From Gammaproteobacteria bacterium (lineage in GTDB: Bacteria; Pseudomonadota; Gammaproteobacteria; Steroidobacterales; Woeseiaceae): 64,000 bases of DNA. Each line of letters begins with the position of its first letter. Within the stretch, counting starts at the first letter, position 1. The notes beneath the pieces were generated by a model that saw nothing but the letters and a program-made list of their open reading frames with translations, did no database searches and had not been told where the DNA came from. Shown here in pieces: positions 36,948-46,101 of this stretch. Where the stretch lies: the NCBI GenBank assembly GCA_009937615.1, contig JAACFB010000008.1:29432-93431 (forward strand), written 5' to 3'. Made by a program: the position numbers and the translations under genes.

Positions 36948-38552
36948 CTAGTCTGCCAGACTTGCTGCGGCTGTGGGCGCCAATCCGGGAAATGCGATGT
37001 CCACGCCGTCCTGTCCGGCACGCCCCGATGCGTCCACGAGTTCTGCGACCCCGTCGCGCATTCGCTCGTCAAGCTGGGAGCTGCGAGCGCGCCAGCGCCA
37101 ATTGTTGTGCAACGTGCCGGGCGTATTGATGCGTGCTTCCGAACCAAGGCCCAGATAGTCTTGTAAGGGTGCGATCGCGAGTCGGGCGCTGGTTGAAAAT
37201 GCGGTTCTGATCAGGTCGGTGTGTACGGTTTCGGGATTCCCGCCCGTGAGTTCCAGCACGGCGGCCTGGGTTCGATGGATTTCATCGGCCGAGCGGATGT
37301 CATCGGGGCCGCCGTGGAACCAGCCGAGCGTCGTGTCGTTATCGTGGGTCCCGGTATAGCAGATACAGTTCTCCGCCACGCCACCAGGATCGAAATCGCG
37401 ATCCGCGAACGCAAACTGCAGGACGACCATGCCGGGTATGCCGAGCCGGTCACGCAGCGCCTCGACCTCCGGGGTAATAACACCAAGGTCTTCTGCAACG
37501 ATCGGTAATCGGCCGAGCGCACTCTCGATCGCGTCGAAAACCGCATCGCCCGGCCCCGGTACCCAGGCGCCCGTGCGGGCCGTATTCGCCTCGGCCGGTA
37601 CCGACCAGTAGGCTTCGAAACCACGAAAGTGATCGATGCGAACGATGTCGGCCAGTTCGGCCGACGCCTGCAAGCGGCTGATCCACCAGCGATAACCGCT
37701 GGCGGCATGGGCATCCCAGGCATACAGCGGGTTACCCCAGAGCTGACCGTCCTCGCTGAAATAATCCGGCGGCACGCCCGCGACGTCGGTTGGCCGGCCA
37801 TCGCCATCGATCTGCAGAAGCTCCGGGTTTGCCCAGGCATCTGCGCTGTCCAGTGAAATATAGATCGGCATGTCGCCAAACAGGCGAATCCCGTTGTCAT
37901 TCGCATACTGCCGGAGCTGACGCCACTGGTCATGGAACAGGAACTGGACGATCTTGATTGCCTCGATCTCTCGGCCCGCCTCGATCTCCATTTGTCGCAT
38001 CGCCCGGGCATCACGATGCACGTATTCAGGGCTCCATTCCGGCCACGGGCGATCGCCGTGCCGCTTTTTGAGCACGCGAAACAACGCGTAGTCGTGGAGC
38101 CAGGCCTGACTGTTCGATTCGAGGAATTCGTCGAACCCGGACTTGAGCCTGCTGTTTGCCGCGATAGAAAATCGGCCGGCGGCAATCTTGAGCAGTTCGT
38201 TCTTGACGGGAATCAGCGCGCCGTAGTGAACGGCATGCTCCGGCAAGGTCTCTAGCTGCCGCGGTTCGTCCGCTCGCAGCAGCCCGCTGTCGACGAGACG
38301 GCCGATGTCGATCAGCATCTCGTTGCCCGCGAATGTTGACAACGGCTGGTAAGGGGAGTCCCCGTACGCGGTTGGGCCGGTCGGAAGGAACTGCCAGACA
38401 CCGAGCTGCATGTCACGCATCGCATCGACGAATCGTAAAGCCTGCGCACCAATCTCGCCGATGCCGTAGCGGCCGGGCAGCGAGGTGACGTGGAGACAAA
38501 CTCCGGCCTGTTTTACGGCGGGTAGTGCCCGTCCATGGCTTCGTTCCTTCAT
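36948..38552 (-). CDS. malQ: 4-alpha-glucanotransferase (amylomaltase)
   Basis: A 534-residue GH77 enzyme that transfers glucan segments between maltodextrins and so recycles short chains from glycogen trimming. Motifs are [18 protein letters not shown] near the N-terminus, [18 protein letters not shown] with the nucleophile Asp, [18 protein letters not shown] with the acid Glu and [18 protein letters not shown]. It starts four bases after the stop of the DUF3014 gene and precedes glgC, so it is part of the glycogen operon. No clear ribosome binding site is seen, which suggests coupling to the upstream gene. Confidence 0.93.
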   Translation of the reverse strand: MKERSHGRALPAVKQAGVCLHVTSLPGRYGIGEIGAQALRFVDAMRDMQLGVWQFLPTGPTAYGDSPYQPLSTFAGNEMLIDIGRLVDSGLLRADEPRQLETLPEHAVHYGALIPVKNELLKIAAGRFSIAANSRLKSGFDEFLESNSQAWLHDYALFRVLKKRHGDRPWPEWSPEYVHRDARAMRQMEIEAGREIEAIKIVQFLFHDQWRQLRQYANDNGIRLFGDMPIYISLDSADAWANPELLQIDGDGRPTDVAGVPPDYFSEDGQLWGNPLYAWDAHAASGYRWWISRLQASAELADIVRIDHFRGFEAYWSVPAEANTARTGAWVPGPGDAVFDAIESALGRLPIVAEDLGVITPEVEALRDRLGIPGMVVLQFAFADRDFDPGGVAENCICYTGTHDNDTTLGWFHGGPDDIRSADEIHRTQAAVLELTGGNPETVHTDLIRTAFSTSARLAIAPLQDYLGLGSEARINTPGTLHNNWRWRARSSQLDERMRDGVAELVDASGRAGQDGVDIAFPGLAPTAAASLAD

Positions 38553-38556
38553 TCGA

Positions 38557-39357
38557 TTAATTGCCGATAGCGATGCGCGCCCGCAGCTCGCCGAGGAACT
38601 GTTTGATGCTGGCCGTGTTCTTACTTCCGGTCCGGATTAACAATTTCTGGCCGCTCGACAAAGCCTCGAGATCCGCGTCGGCATATTGATACAGCACATG
38701 CGGCCTGATCAGGAGAATGGGTTCTTCAGGCTGTGGCGTTGCCAGCAGGTGATCGATGACTTCGACAACACGGTCATTGAAATACCCGTCCGGGTAGCCG
38801 AGACTCACATAGGCCTGCTGCAGCAGCGGGTAAAAGCGCCGGTAGGTTTCGACGATGCGGTCGGTATCGGCTGCGGTGAGCAAGCCGACAAACAGTTCGT
38901 AACGGGCATGATTGTCGTCGTTTAGCGTGTAGGTTTCGTTATCGCCGTGAGCGTCTGCCAGGAATGGTCCCGGGATGCTGCGCAGCGGTCGAATCCTGTC
39001 GGCTACGTGACTGCGGGTCAGGTTGTCGACCGTTGCGACAAATTTCTCGATCAGCGCCGATTCGACCAGCAGGTCCCTGACCTCGCGCCCAAACAGATCG
39101 ACAAGCGCCAGCGCAAAATAGCCGTCGCTGTCGTCGAGGGGGGGCAGTTCGACCAGGTCCGGCAGCTCTGCGGACCGTCGGGGCATCGTCGGAATGGGAT
39201 AGCGCGGCGAGGCGGACTCCATGCGCTCCGGGGCCGTTTCAAGGGCCGGAACCAGGGGCGCAGCATCTTCCGGCAGCACCTGCAAATACCAATACGCGCC
39301 GCCGGCAGCCAGTAACAACAGCAATGCGATGACAACCAGCTTATTCGAATTTCTCAA
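38557..39357 (-). CDS. DUF3014 domain membrane-anchored protein
   Basis: A protein of about 266 residues with an N-terminal membrane anchor (LVVIALLLLLAAGGAYWYL), a Pro-rich linker and a periplasmic DUF3014 domain (LPPLDDSDGYFALALVDLF, then VDNLTRSHVADRIRPLRSIP). No function is known for the family. The most likely start is the TTG at 39357, just before the basic residues and the anchor; the open frame reaches an ATG at 39522, three bases after the hexR stop, but that extension has no family look. It sits between hexR and malQ on the same strand and is probably co-transcribed with both. Confidence 0.75.
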   Translation of the reverse strand: MRNSNKLVVIALLLLLAAGGAYWYLQVLPEDAAPLVPALETAPERMESASPRYPIPTMPRRSAELPDLVELPPLDDSDGYFALALVDLFGREVRDLLVESALIEKFVATVDNLTRSHVADRIRPLRSIPGPFLADAHGDNETYTLNDDNHARYELFVGLLTAADTDRIVETYRRFYPLLQQAYVSLGYPDGYFNDRVVEVIDHLLATPQPEEPILLIRPHVLYQYADADLEALSSGQKLLIRTGSKNTASIKQFLGELRARIAIGN

Positions 39358-39525
39358 CGATCCGCCCCGATAACCTGTCGCTGTATAGTACCGCCACAGC
39401 GCGCTCGTTGAGCAATATTTGTTCGCTGTTGCCCTTTGTTCAGGTGGCGCATTTTCGTCATCGTTATTATCTGCGAGTTCGTCGTCTGCCGGGCGCAAAA
39501 TGGCGACCAGCGACAGGCCCATACT

Positions 39526-40374
39526 CTACCGATGGACTGTTTGTGGCGCGGTTTCTGCCCGCAGCGCGCGTTTGGCGTTCCGCAGATTGGCTACCGCCGG
39601 TGCGCCGAGGGCCAGCGCCAGAGCGACCTGCAGGGCGTCCAGTAGTGCGAGTTGTGCGAGACGCGAGCTCATCGGTGTATAGATGCTCGTATCTTCGAGC
39701 GCATGATAGGGAAAGACAATGTCAGCGGCCGCAGCGAGGCTGGTCTGCGGATCGGTCAAGGCGATCACGGTCGCGCCACCGTTCTGGGCGAGCTCCGCGG
39801 CGCGAGCCAACTCGGGCCAGCGCCCGCTTTGAGAGGTGATGATCAGCACGTCCCGTGGCTGCGCAATCGCGGCAAACTGCAGGATCATTGGCGAATCCAG
39901 CAGCGTCGCGCACGGAATTCCAAGCCGAAAAAATTTCTGACAGGCGTCGCGGGCCACATGCCCGGATGCGCCCAGTCCCGCAAATGCAAGCTGTCGCGCT
40001 CCGGACATCGATGAGACGGCTGCGTCGATTGGCATGGCGGACAGCCGGGAGCGAACGTCCAGCAAAGACTGGACGGACGCGTCGATGACCTTGGCGACGG
40101 CATCGGACGTGGCGTCGTCGGCACCGACGTCACGGTGCACGTAAGTCGCAGGCCGGCTTAGCGCCTCGGTCACGCCTATGGCGAGTTCCCGGAAGCCGCT
40201 CAGACCCAGGTGCCGGCAGAATCGGATCACCGTGGGTTCGCTCGTGCCGCTTGACTGCGCGACAACGGCGAGTTTCGCGCGCGCGGCCTGCCGCGGATGG
40301 CCGAGGACCCAGCGCGCCACCCGCTGTTCGGCCGGGCTCAATGTGGGCATCTGCTGTTCTATCCGGTCAAGCAT
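39526..40374 (-). CDS. hexR: HexR-type MurR/RpiR family regulator
   Basis: A 282-residue regulator of sugar metabolism. It has an N-terminal HTH_6 domain (LAVVAQSSGTSEPTVIRFCR) and a C-terminal SIS sugar phosphate-binding domain (LAFAGLGASGHVARDACQKF; VLIITSQSGRWPELARAAEL). HexR of gammaproteobacteria binds KDPG and represses zwf-edd-eda genes. It is divergent from zwf, and an exact HexR palindrome overlaps its own start codon, so autoregulation is likely. It also heads a run of minus-strand genes leading into the glycogen operon. Confidence 0.92.
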   Translation of the reverse strand: MLDRIEQQMPTLSPAEQRVARWVLGHPRQAARAKLAVVAQSSGTSEPTVIRFCRHLGLSGFRELAIGVTEALSRPATYVHRDVGADDATSDAVAKVIDASVQSLLDVRSRLSAMPIDAAVSSMSGARQLAFAGLGASGHVARDACQKFFRLGIPCATLLDSPMILQFAAIAQPRDVLIITSQSGRWPELARAAELAQNGGATVIALTDPQTSLAAAADIVFPYHALEDTSIYTPMSSRLAQLALLDALQVALALALGAPAVANLRNAKRALRAETAPQTVHR

Positions 40375-40388
40375 GTAGTAAAATTACA
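40374..40388. promoter_or_regulatory. HexR operator 1
   Basis: TGTAGTAAAATTACA fits the published HexR palindrome TGTARTNNNAYTACA at every position. It overlaps the first base of the hexR start codon on the minus strand, so bound HexR would block hexR transcription or its elongation. Confidence 0.85.
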
Positions 40389-40436
40389 AAACTTTGGGCC
40401 AATTTTCCACCGTTTATTGCAATTAGACCGAATAAA

Positions 40437-40451
40437 TGTAGTAAACTTTCA
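40437..40451. promoter_or_regulatory. HexR operator 2 (degenerate)
   Basis: TGTAGTAAACTTTCA matches the HexR consensus except at two positions in the right half-site. It lies 21 bases before the zwf ATG and 49 bases from operator 1. A weak promoter (TTGCAA at 40417-40422, with TAGTAA at 40439 as a possible -10) would overlap this operator, as expected for repression of zwf. Confidence 0.55.
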
Positions 40452-40471
40452 AAATATTCCAGAGAAGATCT

Positions 40472-41944
40472 ATGGCAAAGCTTCTGCCGGTCGATACTTT
40501 CGACCTGACAATTTTTGGCGGTACCGGTGACCTCGCGATGCGCAAGCTTTTGCCCGCTCTGTATCACCGCGACCGCGATGGGCAGATTACGGCGGATAGT
40601 CGGATCATCGCAGCAGGGCGCAGCGAACTGGGCCGCAAAGACTACCTGGGTCTCGTCGAGCAGGCCTTGCGCAGCAATCTTGCAAACGGCGAGTTCGACG
40701 CCGCGCACTGGCAGATTTTCCGAAACCGCATCGAGTACGTTCAGTCCGACGCGCTCGCGCACGACGAATGGCATGCCGTCGCCGGAGCACTCAGTGGCCG
40801 CGAACACTGTGTTCGCGTTTTTTACCTTGCAACGGCACCCAGCCTGTTCGGCCCGATAGCGCAGGGGCTTCGCAACAACGGCCTGGTTACGGAGACCAGT
40901 CGCATTGTTCTCGAGAAGCCGCTTGGCAGGGACTTCGAGACGGCTTTCCAGATCAATACCGACGTCGGCGAGTGCTTCACCGAGAACCAGATTTACCGTA
41001 TCGATCATTATCTCGGCAAGGAGACGGTGCAGAATCTGCTTGCCTTGCGCTTTGGCAATTCGTTGTTCGAGCCGCTGTGGCGGCGCGGTGCGATAGACCA
41101 TGTGCAGATCACCGTTGCCGAGGATCTCGGCGTCGGCAATCGAATCGAGTTCTATGACCGCATCGGCGCGCTCAGGGACATGGTGCAAAACCATATGCTG
41201 CAGCTGCTTTGCCTGACGGCCATGGAGGCGCCGTCGAGTCTGCATCACGATGCGGTGCGTGACGAGAAAATAAAAGTTCTGCGAGCCTTACGGCCAATTG
41301 ATGGCGAGCTTGTCCGCAGCAACACCGTGCGTGGCCAGTACGCGGCCGGCGCAATTCAGGACAAAACGGTGGCGGGCTACAGCGAGGAACTGGAAAGCTC
41401 GGCGAGCGCTACCGAGACTTTCGTTGCGCTTAAGGTCGAAATCGACAACTGGCGCTGGTCCAACGTGCCGTTCTACCTGCGCACTGGCAAGCGCCTGAAG
41501 AACAAGCACTCCGAGATCGTCATTCAATTCCAGGACGTGCCGCATTCGATCTTTCCGGAGCAAAAATACAATGTCGTGCCGAATCGGCTGACGATTCGGC
41601 TACAGCCTGACGAAGGCGTCAAATTGCTTGTCATGGCCAAGGAGCCCGGACCCGGCGGCTTCGATCTCAGGCCCGTCTCGCTGGACCTGAGCTTCGAAGA
41701 AACCTTCGGCATTCGGTACCCCGACGCCTATGAGCGCCTGCTCATGGAAGTTCTGCGCGGCAACCCGGCCCTGTTCATGCGGCGTGACGAGGTCGAGTCG
41801 GCGTGGCGCTGGATAGACAGCATCATCGACGGTTGGGATGAGTCCCGGCAAAAAGTCGAGAGCTACGTATCGGGCTCCTGGGGTCCGACTGCCGCATCGG
41901 TACTGCTTGACCGCGATGGTCGAGCCTGGCACCCGGAGAGCTGA
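40472..41944 (+). CDS. zwf: Glucose-6-phosphate 1-dehydrogenase
   Basis: A 490-residue enzyme that oxidises glucose 6-phosphate to 6-phosphogluconolactone with NAD(P)+. The coenzyme motif is FGGTGDLAMRKLLPALYH at about 15-32; the active site is YRIDHYLGKETVQNLLALRF. The C-terminal half is full length (LLMEVLRGNPALFMRRDEVE). It is the first gene of the plus-strand Entner-Doudoroff operon zwf-pgl-edd-eda-glk and lies downstream of two HexR sites. AGAGAAG precedes the ATG. Confidence 0.96.
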   Translation: MAKLLPVDTFDLTIFGGTGDLAMRKLLPALYHRDRDGQITADSRIIAAGRSELGRKDYLGLVEQALRSNLANGEFDAAHWQIFRNRIEYVQSDALAHDEWHAVAGALSGREHCVRVFYLATAPSLFGPIAQGLRNNGLVTETSRIVLEKPLGRDFETAFQINTDVGECFTENQIYRIDHYLGKETVQNLLALRFGNSLFEPLWRRGAIDHVQITVAEDLGVGNRIEFYDRIGALRDMVQNHMLQLLCLTAMEAPSSLHHDAVRDEKIKVLRALRPIDGELVRSNTVRGQYAAGAIQDKTVAGYSEELESSASATETFVALKVEIDNWRWSNVPFYLRTGKRLKNKHSEIVIQFQDVPHSIFPEQKYNVVPNRLTIRLQPDEGVKLLVMAKEPGPGGFDLRPVSLDLSFEETFGIRYPDAYERLLMEVLRGNPALFMRRDEVESAWRWIDSIIDGWDESRQKVESYVSGSWGPTAASVLLDRDGRAWHPES

Positions 41945-41948
41945 GAGA

Positions 41949-42635
41949 ATGAGTGAATACGTTTTTGAAACGCGCGAGCAGGCGTCGGTGGCTGCGGCAG
42001 AACGCATTGCGCTCGCGCTGAATAACCGCCTGGCCAAACAGACCCATGCGTCTGTTGTCGTCAGCGGCGGGTCAACGCCTGGCCGGTGCTTCGAGACTCT
42101 CGCCCATGCCGAAGTCGATTGGGATCGGGTTCATGTTCTGTTGAGCGATGAGCGTTGGGTGCCCGCTGACGATGAAAACAGCAACGAGCGGCTGGTCCGT
42201 GCGACCCTGATGCAAAACGGTGCCGTAGCGGCGCGTCTGCAGCCCGTGTACGCAGCCAACATCGAGGTCAGCGATGCGGCCAAGGCGCTGGACGTGAGCA
42301 TTCGTGCCTTGCCGTTTCCGTTTGCGGGTGCGCTTCTCGGCATGGGGGCCGATGGCCATTTTGCATCACTGTTTCCTGATGCGGATAACCTCGATGCAGG
42401 GCTAGATGTAGACGGCAGCAAACTCGTTATTCCTGTGAGCACGGCCGCCAGCCCGTATCCACGAATCAGCCTGACACTTGCGGCGCTGTCTCGAAGCGAC
42501 GAGATCGTGCTGCTGATATTTGGTCACGATAAGCGAGAGGTTTATGAACAGGCCAAGTTCAGGACATCAAAGCATCCGGTGGCCCGGTTGTTACTACAGA
42601 AGCGCGCGCCCGTGAGCGTTTACTGGGCACCGTGA
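41949..42635 (+). CDS. pgl: 6-Phosphogluconolactonase
   Basis: A 228-residue hydrolase of the NagB/RpiA fold that opens 6-phosphogluconolactone to 6-phosphogluconate. Motifs are VVVSGGSTPGRCFETLA, HVLLSDERWVPADDENSNE and LLGMGADGHFASLFPDADNL. The ATG at 41949 follows the zwf stop by four bases and has GGAGAG upstream. A longer open frame beginning inside zwf has no family resemblance. It is the second gene of the Entner-Doudoroff operon. Confidence 0.94.
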   Translation: MSEYVFETREQASVAAAERIALALNNRLAKQTHASVVVSGGSTPGRCFETLAHAEVDWDRVHVLLSDERWVPADDENSNERLVRATLMQNGAVAARLQPVYAANIEVSDAAKALDVSIRALPFPFAGALLGMGADGHFASLFPDADNLDAGLDVDGSKLVIPVSTAASPYPRISLTLAALSRSDEIVLLIFGHDKREVYEQAKFRTSKHPVARLLLQKRAPVSVYWAP

Positions 42636-42645
42636 GGGTTGATCC

Positions 42646-44463
42646 ATGCATCCTGAAATCGACCGCATTACCCGGCGCATAGAAAGGCGCAGCCAGGCAA
42701 CGCGCTGCGCTTACCTGGTGCGTATTCACAAGGCAGCCGCGAGCGGCCCGTCGAGGGTCGGCCTGTCCTGCAGCAATCTTGCGCACGGCATTGCTGCGCT
42801 GGGCGAGAGCGAGAAGAAGGCGCTGACCGGTTCTTCGGTGCCCAACATCGGCATAGTCTCGGCCTACAACGACATGCTCAGCGCGCACCAGCCATTCGAG
42901 GCTTATCCAGCCCTGATCAGGAAGGCCGCCGCCGAGCAGGGCGCAACGGCCCAGTTCGCCGGCGGCGTGCCCGCAATGTGCGATGGTGTCACCCAAGGGC
43001 AGGACGGCATGGATTTGTCCCTGTTCAGCCGCGATGTGATTGCGATGTCGACCGCGATCGCGCTGTCGCACAACATGTTCGACGGCGCCCTGTGTCTGGG
43101 CGTCTGCGACAAGATCGTGCCGGGGTTGCTGATCGGTGCGCTGTCCTTCGGCCATCTGCCTGCCGTGTTCGTGCCGGCAGGGCCCATGATCTCGGGATTG
43201 CCGAACAAGGAAAAGGCGCGGATCCGCGAGGAGTATGCGGCCGGCAGGGTTGGTCGGGCTGAGCTGCTTGCCGCAGAGTCTGCTTCCTATCATTCGCCCG
43301 GCACGTGCACGTTTTATGGCACGGCCAACAGTAACCAGATGCTCATGGAGTTCATGGGTTTGCAGTTACCGGGCGGTTCGTTTGTCAATCCCGACACCGA
43401 GCTTCGCCGGCAGCTGACGGCAGAGGCTGTGCGCGCGCTCTTGGGCATTACGGATCTCGGCGATAACTACATTCCGCTTGCTGAGATCGTTAGTGAAAAA
43501 GCGATCGTCAATGCGATCGTCGGCCTGCTGGCGACAGGTGGATCGACCAACCACACGCTGCACCTGACCGCGATCGCGAAAGCCGCCGGAGTCATGATCG
43601 ACTGGAGTGACTTTGCAGACCTGTCGGCCGTCGTGCCGTTACTTGCCCGTATTTACCCGAACGGACTTGCCGACGTGAACCATTTTCATGCGGCCGGTGG
43701 TCTCGGCTTCACTATTCGCCAACTGCTCGAGGCAGGATTTCTGCACAACGATGTGCGCACGATCCGCGGCGACGGTCTCGAGCATTTTTGTAATGAGCCG
43801 GAACTCTCGGATGGCAGGATTCGGTGGCGGGCGACGCCGTTCGAGTCACTCGACGAGGACATTTTGCGCCCCGTGGACAACCCCTTCGACACCGAAGGTG
43901 GGCTACGTGTCGTCGAGGGCAACCTCGGCAGGGCAATCGTCAAGGTATCGGCCGTCGAGGAGCAGTACTACAGCATTACCGCACCTGCTCGCGTATTCGC
44001 AAGCCAGGCCGAGTTTACGGATGCGTTCAACGCAGGTGCGCTCGAACAGGATTTCGTCGCGGTGCTTCCGTGCCAGGGTCCTGCAGCCAACGGGATGCCA
44101 GAGCTGCATAAGCTCACGCCGTACCTTGGAGTATTGCAAAACCGCGGATTCAAAGTCGCGTTGTTGACCGATGGTCGAATGTCCGGGGCATCGGGCAAGG
44201 TGCTCTCAGCCATCCAGGTGACACCCGAAGCGCTGCATGGCGGCGTCATTGGAAAAGTGCGAGACGGCGACATGATCACGATCGATGCCAACGATGGAAT
44301 AGCCGCCGTAGTTAACAGTGACGACGACCCACTTGATCGGCCAGAACAGAACTACAACCTGGATCACAATCATGTCGGTCTCGGCCGGGAGCTGTTCGCG
44401 GCATTTCGTGCGCGGGTTTCGGGGGCCGAAGAGGGCGCGAGCTCCCTGGGCGGTGTCACGTAA
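42646..44463 (+). CDS. edd: Phosphogluconate dehydratase
   Basis: A 605-residue [4Fe-4S] dehydratase of the IlvD/Edd family that turns 6-phosphogluconate into 2-keto-3-deoxy-6-phosphogluconate. Cluster-binding cysteines are expected in [18 protein letters not shown] and [18 protein letters not shown]. Further family blocks are [13 protein letters not shown] and [20 protein letters not shown]. The length matches E. coli Edd (603). It lies ten bases after pgl, and its TAA shares one base with the eda start codon. Confidence 0.96.
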   Translation: MHPEIDRITRRIERRSQATRCAYLVRIHKAAASGPSRVGLSCSNLAHGIAALGESEKKALTGSSVPNIGIVSAYNDMLSAHQPFEAYPALIRKAAAEQGATAQFAGGVPAMCDGVTQGQDGMDLSLFSRDVIAMSTAIALSHNMFDGALCLGVCDKIVPGLLIGALSFGHLPAVFVPAGPMISGLPNKEKARIREEYAAGRVGRAELLAAESASYHSPGTCTFYGTANSNQMLMEFMGLQLPGGSFVNPDTELRRQLTAEAVRALLGITDLGDNYIPLAEIVSEKAIVNAIVGLLATGGSTNHTLHLTAIAKAAGVMIDWSDFADLSAVVPLLARIYPNGLADVNHFHAAGGLGFTIRQLLEAGFLHNDVRTIRGDGLEHFCNEPELSDGRIRWRATPFESLDEDILRPVDNPFDTEGGLRVVEGNLGRAIVKVSAVEEQYYSITAPARVFASQAEFTDAFNAGALEQDFVAVLPCQGPAANGMPELHKLTPYLGVLQNRGFKVALLTDGRMSGASGKVLSAIQVTPEALHGGVIGKVRDGDMITIDANDGIAAVVNSDDDPLDRPEQNYNLDHNHVGLGRELFAAFRARVSGAEEGASSLGGVT

Positions 44464-45086
44464 TGGATGTCGGCGAACTGTTGAAGAGAGAGAGGATTGT
44501 TCCTGTCGTTGTGATTGACGATGCCGCCAAAGCGGTACCGCTGGCCCGGACCTTGATGGAAGCCGGGCTGAATTCGATCGAAGTTACGCTCCGGAGTGCG
44601 GCGGCACTGGCAGCTATCGAACAAATCGCGACAAAAGTCCCGGGTTTGATTGTCGGCGCCGGCAGCCTGCGCAGGTCCGAACAGGTTTCGGACATCCGTG
44701 AGGCCGGCGCGCAGTTTGCGGTCGCGCCCGGCTGGGCGCCCGGCCTGCTCGACGCGGCCGAGGTAGCCGGGTTGCCGCTGCTGCCAGGTGCTGCGACCGC
44801 GGCCGAGATGATGCAACTTTTTGAGCGCGGGTATGCGCTGCAGAAATTTTTTCCGGCGGAGCTGGCGGGAGGCATACCGTACCTGAGGGCTGTCGGCGCA
44901 CCACTTCCTGAACTGCGGTTCGTGCCAACGGGCGGGATCACGGCTGAACTCGCCGGCGACTACCTCGCATTGCCCAACGTGGCGGCTGTCGGCGGCACCT
45001 GGATCACGCCAAAATGCCTGCTCGATGCCGGCGATTTCGACCGGATAGGCCAGCTTGCCGCGGATGCGATCGCGATCGGCATGTGA
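44463..45086 (+). CDS. eda: KDPG aldolase (2-keto-3-deoxy-6-phosphogluconate aldolase)
   Basis: A 207-residue TIM-barrel aldolase that splits KDPG into pyruvate and glyceraldehyde 3-phosphate. The catalytic Glu lies in NSIEVTLRSAAAL and the Schiff-base Lys in YALQKFFPAELAGG; the phosphate loop is VPTGGI. The usual VGAGT reads VGAGS here, a mild change. The ATG overlaps the edd stop (TAATG), so translation is coupled. Fourth gene of the operon. Confidence 0.95.
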   Translation: MDVGELLKRERIVPVVVIDDAAKAVPLARTLMEAGLNSIEVTLRSAAALAAIEQIATKVPGLIVGAGSLRRSEQVSDIREAGAQFAVAPGWAPGLLDAAEVAGLPLLPGAATAAEMMQLFERGYALQKFFPAELAGGIPYLRAVGAPLPELRFVPTGGITAELAGDYLALPNVAAVGGTWITPKCLLDAGDFDRIGQLAADAIAIGM

Positions 45087-45120
45087 GAGCATTGCCCCGG
45101 TCTGGAGCGATCAACGAACC

Positions 45121-46101
45121 ATGGCTAAGAGAAAGACTCTCCTGATAGGCGATATCGGCGGCACTAACGCGCGCTTTGCGTTGGCGGATGAGAAGCAACC
45201 GGGTTTTTCGCGAGAGGCGACGTTTCAGTGTGCCGAGTTCGCATCGGCAGATGTCGCGATCAAGCAGTACCTCGAGGAGGTCGGTGCCAAAGCGCCCGAC
45301 GTGATCTGCCTTGCCGCGGCCGGTCCGATCGTCGAGCAGCGGGTGCGCTTCACGAACAACCCCTGGAGCATCTCGTCGGGCGATCTCGGCAAGCATTTCT
45401 CGATATCGAAAGTTCGCCTGCTCAACGATTTCGAGGCGATCGCTTACTCGTTTCCATTCCTGACTGAAAAAGATTGCCTGCCGTTCGGGCTGCCGGAGCC
45501 GCAGCCACTCGATGCCGAGCACTACACGGTTGGTATTCTGGGACCGGGCACGGGACTGGGCGCTGTTGGCCTGCGCAAGCACGGCGACCTGCTGATACCG
45601 ATCGCCGGCGAGGCCAGCCATGGCGGGTTTGCTCCCGAGTCACAGGTGCAGATCGATATGCTGTCGGCGCTGCGCGAACGTTACGATCGCGTGTCGGCCG
45701 AGCGCTTCGTTTCCGGGCCCGGTATCGAGAACATCTACTGGGCGATGTGCCGCATACACGGCGAGCAGCGACCGCAATTGGGGGCCGCTGAAATCTTCGA
45801 AAGGGCGGCCAACAACAGCGATCCGCGCGCGGCGGAGTCGGTACAGGTGTTTTTCGAAATACTCGGGCAGGTGGCCGGCGACTATGCGTTGGCGTTGGGC
45901 GCCAAGGACGGAATATATATCGCGGGCGGGATCGTCAGGCGCTACCCGGAGCTGCTCGTCAACAGCCGTTTTCGCAGTGGCTTCGAAAGCAAGGGACGCT
46001 ATCGCTCGCTGATGGAGCAGGTGCCGACGCAGCTGATCCTGCACGAGCAGCCGGGGCTGCTTGGAGCCAGTTACTGCGCGATCGAGCTGGCCAGGAGCTA
46101 G
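45121..46101 (+). CDS. glk: Glucokinase
   Basis: A 326-residue glucokinase of the Glk (non-ROK) family that phosphorylates glucose with ATP to feed the pathway. Motifs are LLIGDIGGTNARFALADE, VRLLNDFEAIAYSFPFL, LGPGTGLGAVGLRKHG and GEASHGGFAPES. The ATG at 45121 follows the eda stop by 34 bases; an earlier in-frame start would overlap eda without family resemblance. Its TAG stop overlaps the convergent stop of the DUF2189 gene in one CTAG palindrome. Confidence 0.94.
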   Translation: MAKRKTLLIGDIGGTNARFALADEKQPGFSREATFQCAEFASADVAIKQYLEEVGAKAPDVICLAAAGPIVEQRVRFTNNPWSISSGDLGKHFSISKVRLLNDFEAIAYSFPFLTEKDCLPFGLPEPQPLDAEHYTVGILGPGTGLGAVGLRKHGDLLIPIAGEASHGGFAPESQVQIDMLSALRERYDRVSAERFVSGPGIENIYWAMCRIHGEQRPQLGAAEIFERAANNSDPRAAESVQVFFEILGQVAGDYALALGAKDGIYIAGGIVRRYPELLVNSRFRSGFESKGRYRSLMEQVPTQLILHEQPGLLGASYCAIELARS

